Shown here: in pieces, positions 24,988 through 33,382 of the stretch
How positions within the stretch are numbered: position 1 is the stretch's first letter
Layout: every line of letters begins with the position of its first letter
Assembly: GCF_001636345.1 (NCBI RefSeq)
Contig: NZ_KV440945.1
Coordinates: 4,127,854 to 4,191,853, forward strand
DNA length: 64,000 nucleotides
Source of the DNA: Cytobacillus gottheilii
Lineage (GTDB): Bacteria > Bacillota > Bacilli > Bacillales > Cytobacillaceae
Reading direction: 5' to 3'
Translations under genes and position numbers: made by a program
The notes under the pieces: model-generated
The model's input: the letters and a program-made list of their open reading frames with translations, nothing else
What the model was told of the DNA's origin: nothing
Database searches by the model: none

Positions 24988-26875
24988 GAGATAGGGGGAG
25001 GCGATTAACCTCCATTTATCCCTCTCACACCACCGTACGTACGGTTCCGTATACGGCGGTTCCGATTAAGTCGAACGCTGTAAGTCATATCTAGCAGAAA
25101 TACTTTTTAACCCAAGGGAAAGCCAGTAGGCTTTCCCTAATGTTTTATGAAGAATTGGACTTTTGGATATCCTCCAATAAGCCTTTCTTGTATTTCCCCA
25201 TTCATATGCTTTCCCTTTCGAAACACCTAGTTTAATAAGTTTCTTGACCTTCGTTTGGGGAAGTTTCCATTCCTTCCATCGAATCATTCTTAACCTTCGA
25301 TTAAGCCATCCTTCGAGTTTTGCGATTACTGAACGGGTATCTGCTAAATGATAATAATTAACCCATCCCACTAGATATTGGTTAAGGTTATGAATCCTAT
25401 CTTCCATGGCAATTGACCTTCGTCTGCTTGTAAGCTTTCTTATTTTATCTTTAAACCGTTTAACTGATTGGGGAGATATTCTCACCTTCGGTTTTAGATT
25501 ACTTGTAAAACTGAACCCAAGAAATTTCCTTTTCCAAGGGCGGTCTACAGCACTTTTATCCTTGTTAACCTTCAGTTTAAGATTCCTCTCGATAAAATGG
25601 GTCATTGCCTTCATAACTCTTTCTCCAGCTCTTTTAGATTTCACATAGATATTACAATCATCGGCGTAGCGGACAAAGCGATGTCCTCTGCGCTCCAGTT
25701 CTTTATCCAGTTCATCCAACACAATATTCGAAAGTAAAGGGCTTAAAGGTCCACCTTGCGGTGTCCCCTCAAGGTTAGGACTGACAAGTCCGCCTTCCAT
25801 AACACCAGAGGTTAAGAACCGTCTTATTAGTTTGAGGAGAGTACTATCCTTTATCCTCATGGCTAATTTACTCATTAATCTATCGTGGTTAACCTTGTCA
25901 AAGAACTTTTCAAGGTCAATGTCGACTACCCATCGATAACCCTCTTCTATATAGCTTTGGGCTAATTTAACAGCCTGGTGCGCTCGCCTGTTAGGGCGAA
26001 AGCCGAAGCTACATTCAGAGAAACTAGGGTCATACATTCTGGTAAGCACTTGGGTGATTGCTTGTTGAATGAAACGGTCTGTCACGGTTGGGATTCCCAG
26101 TTTCCTCTTCCCTTTGCCGTCTGGTTTCGGGATTTCGACTCGACGGACGGGGGATGGGATATAGGTTCCCTCGAAGAGGGATTTTCGCAGTTCGCTCCAG
26201 TTGAGCATAATATGTCCACGAAGAGCAGTGACGGGCATTTCGTCCACTCCATGTTTTCCCTTATTCTTTTCTACTCTTTTAATCGCATTAAGTAGGTTTT
26301 CCCGTGACATGATTCGTTCCATTAACATTGATATAACCTCCCGCGTAAATAGGTGTTCTGTTTGTGTCCTTTTCATTCTCCACCCTGTTTAATGACCCCC
26401 GCGGATTCACCGTTTCTTTCATTAAACAGGTACTATGTTTTCTGTTTCATCGAATGGAAAGATACGCCTAGTTCCTATTTTCCATAACCGGTTCAGCCCT
26501 TCCTTATCCTCTTAAGCGAATAAGTACTATGGCTTCTGCTGACGCCTGTCGTTCAACTTATCCTCACGGATAGGCTTACCGCATGAGTACGGCATATCGA
26601 CAGGTTCTCCCCGGGTAAGAGTACAGACTTTCCTTCCATGTCTCCGCCTCATTTACTATGTGACACCTTTGGCAGTATGGACTTTGTCTTGTATTGCAGA
26701 CTCACCCAATGTCATCTAGCCTCATATGAGATTCGTGTTCCTCAGAGCGGAAGTTTGCCGCCGACTTCCTTCAGATAGGAGGGTCACCCCGCATATCCTT
26801 GTCTTAAGCTACGGCTACTACTGCCTTCGCCGTTCGGGACTCGCACCCTAGAGCCTGCACCCATGCCGGGCACAC
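24988..26875 (-). mobile_element. Group II intron 2 (class C-like), about 1.9 kb
   Basis: Starts GTGTGCCCGGCATGGGTGCA at 26875 on the minus strand, followed by GGGTGCGAGTCCCG. The 3' part has the same domain V-like hairpin as intron 1 (CCGCCGTATACGG...GTACGGTGG, 25030-25060) and a domain VI hairpin GGAGG/CCTCC ending CCCTATCTC near 24988. The 5' exon is a Rho-independent terminator with TTTTTATT directly at the insertion point. RNA and protein differ from intron 1 at many sites, so this is not a recent local copy. Confidence 0.87.
25066..26328 (-). CDS. ltrA: Group II intron reverse transcriptase/maturase 2
   Basis: A 420-residue protein from ATG 26328 (MLMERIMSRENLL), which GGGAGG precedes. 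The reverse transcriptase blocks GIPTVTDRFIQQA, GTPQGGPLSPLLSN and FVRYADDCNIYV are present, followed by a maturase X-domain (LNQYLVGWVNYYHLADTRS). It has no endonuclease domain. The protein is collinear with that of intron 1 with many substitutions. It appears intact. Confidence 0.92.
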   Translation of the reverse strand: MLMERIMSRENLLNAIKRVEKNKGKHGVDEMPVTALRGHIMLNWSELRKSLFEGTYIPSPVRRVEIPKPDGKGKRKLGIPTVTDRFIQQAITQVLTRMYDPSFSECSFGFRPNRRAHQAVKLAQSYIEEGYRWVVDIDLEKFFDKVNHDRLMSKLAMRIKDSTLLKLIRRFLTSGVMEGGLVSPNLEGTPQGGPLSPLLSNIVLDELDKELERRGHRFVRYADDCNIYVKSKRAGERVMKAMTHFIERNLKLKVNKDKSAVDRPWKRKFLGFSFTSNLKPKVRISPQSVKRFKDKIRKLTSRRRSIAMEDRIHNLNQYLVGWVNYYHLADTRSVIAKLEGWLNRRLRMIRWKEWKLPQTKVKKLIKLGVSKGKAYEWGNTRKAYWRISKSPILHKTLGKAYWLSLGLKSISARYDLQRST

Positions 26876-26880
26876 AATAA

Positions 26881-26908
26881 AAAGTGTACCCAGGATCGAG
26901 TACACTTT
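26881..26908 (-). terminator. Terminator of the 26917-28389 operon, used as the group II intron target
   Basis: AAAGTGTAC / GTACACTTT stem, tail TTTTTATT on the minus strand, with intron 2 starting at the next base. Confidence 0.88.
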
Positions 26909-26916
26909 CTTAGCCG

Positions 26917-27663
26917 TTAATCTATCGGAATCTCAATATCCCGCTTTTGCAGCATTCTAATATGTTCTAATTCAATCCCGCCACTAGATCCGCTTCCGCC
27001 AAAAGAAAGTTCAGGATTAGCTTCTTCACGATCTTCATCATAGGCGATCCAGCCAAAATACATATACATCTCAGAATAGAAGCTGCTCATTATCGTAGGC
27101 TGTTTTGCCATTTCAACTTCAATAAAAGCATCCATAAAAGCTGTCCATTCGTGTGGAATCTTTACTATTCCATAAGACTCATCTCCAAGTGATACAGTTT
27201 CTCCCATCTGAACCTTTGGATCGTAAAATTGCTTATCATCAATGCCCTGATACCCTCTGTCTCTAATTAAAAAGAAATCAATGAATCCTAGTTGATCATC
27301 AGGATGAATATTCCATACAAAACGATAGCTTGATGGATCATTAGGGTCAATTTTCCAAAGCACCGGATTTCCTTTTGTATTGACAGAATTAATCATCCAT
27401 TTTTTGTTATGCCAAGTCCAGAAAGAAAGGCCGTAATTCTCCTTATTAGAAATAAACGGGACTAGCACATTTCGCTCGTCAACAAAAATCGTGTCCTGGA
27501 TGACTTCCGCATCAGCCTGCAGGTGAAAGCTATTAATCTCTTTTACTAGTTGTTCGTCTGCTGGCAAAGTGGAAGGTTCCGTAAAGAAATACCAATATGT
27601 CATTGCTGCTAAAAGGATCACTAGTAACCCTAGTCCTATAATATATTTTTTCTTCTTCACCAT
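26917..27663 (-). CDS. Hypothetical membrane-anchored protein
   Basis: A 248-residue protein with a basic start (MVKKKK), one N-terminal membrane helix (residues 8-27) and an extracytoplasmic domain rich in tryptophan and aspartate (SFWTWHNKKWMINSVN, DPNDPSSYRFVWNIHPDD). It ends in a glycine/serine-rich GGSGSSGG stretch. No known domain. It starts right after the stop of the preceding gene, so the two form an operon and probably a membrane unit. Confidence 0.65.
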   Translation of the reverse strand: MVKKKKYIIGLGLLVILLAAMTYWYFFTEPSTLPADEQLVKEINSFHLQADAEVIQDTIFVDERNVLVPFISNKENYGLSFWTWHNKKWMINSVNTKGNPVLWKIDPNDPSSYRFVWNIHPDDQLGFIDFFLIRDRGYQGIDDKQFYDPKVQMGETVSLGDESYGIVKIPHEWTAFMDAFIEVEMAKQPTIMSSFYSEMYMYFGWIAYDEDREEANPELSFGGSGSSGGIELEHIRMLQKRDIEIPID

Positions 27664-28389
27664 TTACTCTACCACCTCAAGCACAGATGACTCTGAACGG
27701 ACATATAACTGCTTTTGTGGCGTTTTTATTAAAAGACCCTTTCCGTCCTCTTCAATGTAAGTAATAGCAGAGATACCGCTTCCCCACATGGGTGAAACCT
27801 CAATTAGCTGATATGGAAACCGTTCATTGACTAAGTCATCATCTTCATACGCAATTGAATCTTCATACCACTCAGCACCCATAATGGCTGCTTCTTTCAT
27901 TGTTTTGAGTTCATTTAATAGCCTTTCTTTGTTTAATATTTGCTCCTTAGCTGACGGGTGAATATTAATAACAAAAGCATTCTCAATGTTAGAGATATAC
28001 GTAGATGGACTGTCATCAGGATAAACGAGCTGCTGAAGAGGTATTGCTAACAAGGTTAATGCTAGAAAAATAAAATTCCCCATAAACGCTAGCCATGCAA
28101 ATTTTCGATATGTCTCCCAGCGTCCTTCTTTTTGTTTAAGAATAAAGTACAGTACCCAGACACCAAGAGGAAGAAGCGGTATTCTTAAAAGTGTGCCAAA
28201 AAGCATCCAATGAAATGAAAAAGTAAATAAACCAGCAATAAGAACAATTAAAATTTTCCATATTTTCGGCTTAGAAGTTTGTTTTCTATAAATTCCAAAA
28301 GCAATATATACAATAATCCCCCATCCTACAACTGTAGTCAGTACCGTTATAAGATTGAAGACAGGGTAATTAAGTTCTATTTTAGGCAC
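27664..28389 (-). CDS. Hypothetical multi-pass membrane protein
   Basis: About 241 residues with four N-terminal hydrophobic segments (around 10-30, 42-60, 65-83 and 97-118), then a soluble C-terminal domain. No family is recognised. The start is unclear: GTG 28389 is fused to the AGGAGG ribosome binding site, while an ATA codon 8 nt after that site is the best spaced position. Transcribed with the gene at 26917. Confidence 0.65.
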   Translation of the reverse strand: MPKIELNYPVFNLITVLTTVVGWGIIVYIAFGIYRKQTSKPKIWKILIVLIAGLFTFSFHWMLFGTLLRIPLLPLGVWVLYFILKQKEGRWETYRKFAWLAFMGNFIFLALTLLAIPLQQLVYPDDSPSTYISNIENAFVINIHPSAKEQILNKERLLNELKTMKEAAIMGAEWYEDSIAYEDDDLVNERFPYQLIEVSPMWGSGISAITYIEEDGKGLLIKTPQKQLYVRSESSVLEVVE

Positions 28390-28400
28390 CTCCTTTTTTT

Positions 28401-28450
28401 GCTGTCACAGTGACGCCCCGGTTTTTCTTGTTTCACAGATTGTTCCACAG
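28401..28450 (+). repeat. Intergenic repeat family copy B
   Basis: GTCACAGTGACGCCCCGGTT then TTTCTTGTTTCACAGATTG and TTCCACAG. It lies between divergently read flanks, just upstream of the 27664-28389 gene. Confidence 0.85.
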
Positions 28451-28491
28451 AACGCCCCTGGGAAAGTTAGCGCTCTCAATTAGCTGCAGAA

Positions 28492-28824
28492 TCACCAAAT
28501 CTTTTTTGCTTGAGCTAAGTTTTCCAGGGATATGAGGTTTTTTTGCATAGGAGGTGGACATATTTTGTTATGTTTCATGATTTTTTCATTTATTGCTTTT
28601 ATATCTTCTTCGGATTGGCATTGGTGGATAGATTCAGAAATTTGCTTTTGCAGCTTCAGCCATTCAGGCAAGTATCCAGCATCCTTTGCGATCTTCTGAA
28701 AGTTTTGATAAACATCTCTTTCCAAATAATCCTTTGGCAGAGGCTTTCCTTTTCCCTTTACCTGATCCTTCTCACCAGTGTTTTTTAAAATATCCCCTAT
28801 TAAGTCATTGTACTCTCTCTCCAT
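28492..28824 (-). CDS. DUF1992 (DnaJ-family-associated) small protein
   Basis: A 110-residue protein with the DUF1992 core: GKGKPLPKDYLERDVYQNF followed by AKDAGYLPEWLKLQKQI, and a C-terminal NKICPPPMQK motif. The domain is found in DnaJ homologue C28-type proteins and many small bacterial proteins; its role is unknown. GGGGGAA precedes ATG 28824. It is flanked on both sides by copies of the intergenic repeat. Confidence 0.85.
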   Translation of the reverse strand: MEREYNDLIGDILKNTGEKDQVKGKGKPLPKDYLERDVYQNFQKIAKDAGYLPEWLKLQKQISESIHQCQSEEDIKAINEKIMKHNKICPPPMQKNLISLENLAQAKKIW

Positions 28825-28887
28825 CGTATTCCCCCTTTATTTTCATTTTCTAATTTAATTTTAGATTCGATTCCTTATTTTGTAAAT

Positions 28888-28939
28888 AGCAGTCACAGTG
28901 ACGCCCCGGTTTTTCTTGTTTCACAGATTGTTCCACAGA
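28888..28939 (+). repeat. Intergenic repeat family copy C
   Basis: AGTCACAGTGACGCCCCGGT then TTTTCTTGTTTCACAGATTG and TTCCACAG; nearly identical to copy B. Its right part encodes the last residues and stop codon of the LysR gene on the minus strand. Confidence 0.87.
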
Positions 28940-29844
28940 GTATTGCATTTTTTATTCCAGTAAAAAGAGGCATAGTGGATAAATTCTTTTGCAGGAAGGC
29001 TTAGATAGCTGCCCTTTTTATATGAAGCATATATATTCCATGTGGGTTTTTGTCTGATCGAAAAGTATTTCACATTGTGATGGTCTTTTGCATAAATAGC
29101 TGGAATGACCGAACAGCAAATTCCTTCAGCAACCATTGTAAACAGATTGTGACAGCTTTTCGTTTCAAGCAAGATATTTAGCTCATCTTCACTGATAAGC
29201 TGATCGAAAAGGTCTCGTAAAGTAGAGCCTTTTTGCATAATAGCAAAGGAATCTGCATGAAAGTGCTGTAAATCAATTTCGGGGAGAGTATCACCGACCG
29301 CTGCGCCTAAATGAGCTAGAGGGTGAGACCCTGGCACAGCCAAAATAATTTCTTCCTTACAAATAGGGATATACTCATCCTTTGTTTTCTGGTGATCTTG
29401 TAAAGTCAGAAAACCAAGATCAAGATTTCCGGCCATGATTTCGTGCTGCTGCTGTCTGACCGTCAGCTCGTACGGTTCAATTTTTATATGAGGGAACTTT
29501 TTATAAAAAATCGGATAGACAGAAGCAAACATTTCATAACCCCGCTCATGGGTTAATCCTATAGTGATCTTTCCTTTTTGCTTCTCCAGCAGGTCATTTA
29601 TTTGATTATACGTATCTTTTTTGATACGCATTATGCTCTTGGCATTTTCAATATAAATCTCCCCTGCCCTTGTCAGCTGCCAATTCGCTCTTGATCGCAC
29701 AAATAGCTGTGCACCGAGTTCTTTTTCTAATTTAAGAAGCTGCTGATTCAAGGCTGATTGGGTGATAAACAGTTTTTCCGCGGCTCTCGTAATATTCTTT
29801 TCCTCAGCTATTTTTATGATATATTCCAGCTGCTTTAAATCCAT
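28921..29844 (-). CDS. LysR-family transcriptional regulator
   Basis: A 307-residue LysR regulator with an N-terminal winged helix (residues 3-60, NITRAAEKLFITQSALNQQL then LKLEKELGAQLFVR) and a C-terminal periplasmic-binding-like effector domain. It is divergent from a galactarate dehydratase-like gene with a CTCTTAA/TTAAGAG palindrome between, so it probably controls that gene in response to a sugar acid. The final residues LWNNL and stop come from intergenic repeat copy C, implying the original end was replaced or trimmed slightly. Confidence 0.9.
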   Translation of the reverse strand: MDLKQLEYIIKIAEEKNITRAAEKLFITQSALNQQLLKLEKELGAQLFVRSRANWQLTRAGEIYIENAKSIMRIKKDTYNQINDLLEKQKGKITIGLTHERGYEMFASVYPIFYKKFPHIKIEPYELTVRQQQHEIMAGNLDLGFLTLQDHQKTKDEYIPICKEEIILAVPGSHPLAHLGAAVGDTLPEIDLQHFHADSFAIMQKGSTLRDLFDQLISEDELNILLETKSCHNLFTMVAEGICCSVIPAIYAKDHHNVKYFSIRQKPTWNIYASYKKGSYLSLPAKEFIHYASFYWNKKCNTLWNNL

Positions 29845-29861
29845 TCACGAAACACCCCTAA

Positions 29862-29880
29862 CTCTTAATTTTATTAAGAG
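29862..29880. promoter_or_regulatory. Candidate LysR operator
   Basis: CTCTTAA and TTAAGAG are perfectly inverted around TTTTA, 18 bp upstream of the lysR start and in the divergent region with the dehydratase gene. The form fits the T-N11-A class of LysR sites. Confidence 0.65.
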
Positions 29881-29967
29881 CAATCTAAAATGATTAACGT
29901 TTTCTTCTATTTTCTCTAAGCGTACAATGAAGGCAAAGAAAGAACAAGACTGCAGGAGGGGAAAAAT

Positions 29968-31476
29968 GTGGGGATAACTTACATTAAAGTGAACGAAAGT
30001 GATAACGTTGCCATTACTGTTAATGCCATTGCCTCTGGAACGGAAATAATGGATGGCGTCAAAGTCAATCAAGATATTCCACAAGGTCATAAGATTGCAC
30101 TTTGCAATATAGCTGAAGGTGAAGCCATCATTCGATATGGCGTGACTCTAGGCTACGCACTTACAGATATTCAAAAAGGAGATTGGATTAATGAGCATAT
30201 GCTGCAGCTTCCCATCCCGCCTTCGCTGGATGATATGAGCTATGCCGTCAACTTAATGAGTGATTTACCAGAGCCTCCTGTCAGAACATTTATGGGTTTT
30301 CCTAATGAAGACGGATTTGCAGGGACAAGAAACATTTTAGGCATTGTGACAACCGTTCAGTGTGTCACTGGGATTTTAAACAATGCTGTGAAAAAGATGA
30401 AAGAAACCCTTCTGCCGCAATACCCTAATGTAGATGATATTGTAGCGATTAATCACGCATATGGATGCGGGATCGCGATCTCTGCTCCTGACGCGGTTAT
30501 TCCCATTCGCATGCTGAGAAATATGGTGAAACACCCGAACTTCGGCGGTGAAACGATGATCATTTCTCTAGGATGTGAGAAGTTAACATTAGAAATGCTA
30601 ATGGATGAAGACTATAACACACCTGAAAATGTGCTGACATTACAAGAAGTAAACGGGCATGATGCCATTATCTCGGAAATGATGAAAATGGCCGAGCAAA
30701 AATTGAAGAAACTAAACAAAAGACAGCGGGTTGAACTGCCTCTCTCACAATTATGTATTGGGCTGCAATGCGGTGGAAGTGATGCGTTTTCAGGTGTTAC
30801 TGCCAATCCGGCAGCAGGATATAGCGCTGATTTGCTCGTAAATGCCGGTGCAACTGTGATGTTTTCTGAAGTAACAGAGGTTCGCGATGGAGTTCATCTT
30901 ATTGCTGAACGATGTATAAATGAAGAGGTAGCAAACAAATTAGCAGCAGAGATGAACTGGTATGATCAATACTTAGAAAATTCTCATGTGGACCGTTCTG
31001 CAAATCCTACACCCGGGAACAAAAAAGGAGGCCTATCCAATATCGTGGAAAAAGCGATGGGCTCCATTGCGAAGTCTGGTTCCTCACCGATCGTAGAGGT
31101 GCTCTCTCCTGGAGAAAGACCTGCAGAAAAAGGAATGATTTTTGCGGCAACCCCTGCCAGTGACTTTGTATGCGGCTCCTGCCAGCTATCCAGCGGTATG
31201 ACCCTTCAGGTTTTTATGACAGGAAGAGGAACGCCATATGGACTGGCTGCGGCTCCAGTGATTAAAGTAGGAACCAGAAACGATCTAAAAAACATGTGGC
31301 ATGACCTCATTGATGTGAACGCAGGACCAATTGCCACAGGAGAAGCCAGCATCCAAGAAATCGGGACACTCCTATTTAACGAAATCATCGATGTCGCCAG
31401 CGGACGCAAAACCTGTGCAGAGAAATATGAAATCTATAATGATTTTACTCCGTTTAATCCGGCTCCGATTACTTAA
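29968..31476 (+). CDS. garD: UxaA/GarD-family dehydratase (galactarate dehydratase-like)
   Basis: A 502-residue enzyme with an N-terminal SAF domain (to about residue 85), then the UxaA/GarD catalytic region: [54 protein letters not shown] and [20 protein letters not shown]. The conserved cysteines and the length fit D-galactarate dehydratase, which makes 5-keto-4-deoxyglucarate; altronate dehydratase is the alternative. GTG 29968 follows AGGAGGGG with 7-nt spacing. It is divergent from lysR. No aldolase or transporter genes are adjacent. Confidence 0.82.
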   Translation: MGITYIKVNESDNVAITVNAIASGTEIMDGVKVNQDIPQGHKIALCNIAEGEAIIRYGVTLGYALTDIQKGDWINEHMLQLPIPPSLDDMSYAVNLMSDLPEPPVRTFMGFPNEDGFAGTRNILGIVTTVQCVTGILNNAVKKMKETLLPQYPNVDDIVAINHAYGCGIAISAPDAVIPIRMLRNMVKHPNFGGETMIISLGCEKLTLEMLMDEDYNTPENVLTLQEVNGHDAIISEMMKMAEQKLKKLNKRQRVELPLSQLCIGLQCGGSDAFSGVTANPAAGYSADLLVNAGATVMFSEVTEVRDGVHLIAERCINEEVANKLAAEMNWYDQYLENSHVDRSANPTPGNKKGGLSNIVEKAMGSIAKSGSSPIVEVLSPGERPAEKGMIFAATPASDFVCGSCQLSSGMTLQVFMTGRGTPYGLAAAPVIKVGTRNDLKNMWHDLIDVNAGPIATGEASIQEIGTLLFNEIIDVASGRKTCAEKYEIYNDFTPFNPAPIT

Positions 31477-31528
31477 GCGGTCACAGTGACGCCCCGGTTT
31501 TTCTTGTTTCACAGCAATTGTTTCACAA
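31477..31528 (+). repeat. Intergenic repeat family copy D
   Basis: GGTCACAGTGACGCCCCGGT then TTTTCTTGTTTCACAGCAAT and TGTTTCACAA, starting directly after the garD stop. An IS1182 element begins a few bases further. Confidence 0.85.
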
Positions 31529-31534
31529 CGTAAA

Positions 31535-33356
31535 GAGGCTGGGACAAATAGTCTCAGTCAATGAAAAAAAGTGAAATCGCTCGTCGATTTCACTTTTTTC
31601 TTATGTATTTTGGTCTTAGGTAGGCAAGATCTTACGCTCTTGCCGCAGATTTTCTTATATTCACGGCCATTAACGCGAGGCCGATTTCGTTATCGACTTT
31701 TGATTGACCGCGAACCGAAAACCGAGTGAAACCCAAATTAGCCTTCAAGAATCCAAAAACTGGCTCCACGTCTGTTTTGCGTTGACGGTAAATGGCAGCC
31801 GTTTCTTCTTCCGAAAGCTTTGTCTTTACATATTCTTTTTGCTGTTCCCATTTCTCGTTGATCATGAGTTTACGATTTGTACCTACTTGTGCTTTTGTAC
31901 AAAACGATCGCAATGGGCAGTCTGAACAGTCCTCGCATTCATAAACCTTTAATTGTCGCTTGTAACCACTTTTATCGGAACGAGTTGAATGGTATTGAAA
32001 CATGACCTTTTTGTCATTCGGACAAGTGAACGTATCACTTTCCTTATCATACTCCCAGTTACTTGTTTTGAAGGGATCTTGTTTGAACTTTTTCTTTTGC
32101 TCATTTAAGTAGTGATTATACGTAATAAGCGGTGTACAGCTGCGTTTTGTCAAAATGTCATCATAATTTTGTTCGCTTCCATAACCGGCATCTGCCACAA
32201 TGTATTTCGGCAACGAAAAGAATTCCTGTTCAATTCGGTCAAGAAAGGGGATTAATGTTTTGGTATCCGTCGGGTTTGGAAACACATCATAAGCCAGTGC
32301 GTATTGTCCTTCTGTCGCGATTTGTACATTATAGCCAGCCTTTAATTGTCCGTTTTGCATATAGTCATCTTTCATTCGCATGAAAGTTGCATCCTGATCC
32401 GTTTTTGAATAGCTGTTTCTTGTGCCAAACATGTTAAAATCCTTTTCATACTTCTGTTTGCGGGCAATCCAATCGTTCAGTTGTTTTACCATTTGTTTTG
32501 GTGACTTCCGTTCACTCCGAAGCTGTTTACGCTCTTCTGCATCATCAGAGCTCTCAATTTTTTGTGTATAATCATCGACTACTTCATCTAGTTGTTTGGC
32601 GACTTGCTTTAACTCTTCAATCGAAAGCTGTTCTTCATTCTCTCTTTTTATTTCAGGAATGATTTCATTTTCAAGGAGCTGGCTGTATAACTGATTAGAC
32701 TTTTCAATGAGATTGGCATGGAATTTTTCAATGGCTTTCTTCCATACAAACGTGAATTTATTAGCGTTCGCCTCAATTTTTGTGCCATCAATAAAGATCG
32801 CTTCTTGATCAATCAGGTTCTCCTGAACCAGCTGACATCGGAATTGGACGAAACATTGGCGTATTAATTCTTTCATTTCGGGGTGTACACGGAACCGGTT
32901 GATCGTGCGGTAGCTTGGCTCATATCCTTGTGCGAGCCACATCATGCGGATACTATCTTTCAATAATCCTTCTATTTTACGACCAGAGAAAGTAGATTGC
33001 GTGTAGCCGCATAAAATAATTTTCAGCATCATGCGTGGATGATAGGATGGACAGCCAGTCTGTCGGCTAAAGGAATGAAAAGCTTCTTGAGGAATACTTT
33101 CGACTAAATGATGGATGGAAAAGGCGATATCATTTTCTTGTAATTTCACTGCTAAATCTAAAGGCAAAATAATTTGATTCATGTTATAATCTTTAAACAT
33201 AAGGACCCTTCTTTCTGATTGAATTTGTTGTGGTGACTTTATTTTATCAGAAGTGGTCCTTATTTTTATTTAAAAATGATAAAAGCCGGTGAAATTTTAC
33301 AATGAGTAAAATTTCACCGGCTTTTTTATCTTGGAGGTAGGTTTTGTCCCAGCCTC
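31535..33356 (-). mobile_element. IS1182-family element
   Basis: The inverted ends are GAGGCTGGGACAAA at 31535-31548 and its complement at 33343-33356. Each end carries a strong hairpin: GTGAAATCG..CGATTTCAC with a T-run (31568-31596) and GCCGGTGAAATTTTAC with its complement plus T-run (33281-33327). These would insulate the transposase gene from flanking transcription. About 1.82 kb. No clear target duplication. Confidence 0.88.
31632..33200 (-). CDS. IS1182-family transposase
   Basis: A 522-residue DDE transposase with the DUF772 N-terminal region (FSRQTGCPSYHPRMMLKIIL), a first catalytic D in FIDGTKIEANANKFTFVWKK, a second in YIVADAGYGSEQNYDDI, and a C-terminal E in RKTDVEPVFGFLKANLGFTR. 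A Cys cluster (YECEDCSDCPLRSFC) lies before the last block. ATG 33200 follows AAGG. No disruption visible, so the element may be active. Confidence 0.92.
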   Translation of the reverse strand: MFKDYNMNQIILPLDLAVKLQENDIAFSIHHLVESIPQEAFHSFSRQTGCPSYHPRMMLKIILCGYTQSTFSGRKIEGLLKDSIRMMWLAQGYEPSYRTINRFRVHPEMKELIRQCFVQFRCQLVQENLIDQEAIFIDGTKIEANANKFTFVWKKAIEKFHANLIEKSNQLYSQLLENEIIPEIKRENEEQLSIEELKQVAKQLDEVVDDYTQKIESSDDAEERKQLRSERKSPKQMVKQLNDWIARKQKYEKDFNMFGTRNSYSKTDQDATFMRMKDDYMQNGQLKAGYNVQIATEGQYALAYDVFPNPTDTKTLIPFLDRIEQEFFSLPKYIVADAGYGSEQNYDDILTKRSCTPLITYNHYLNEQKKKFKQDPFKTSNWEYDKESDTFTCPNDKKVMFQYHSTRSDKSGYKRQLKVYECEDCSDCPLRSFCTKAQVGTNRKLMINEKWEQQKEYVKTKLSEEETAAIYRQRKTDVEPVFGFLKANLGFTRFSVRGQSKVDNEIGLALMAVNIRKSAARA

Positions 33357-33382
33357 CTTTTGCCTTTTTAGCAGAGAATAGT

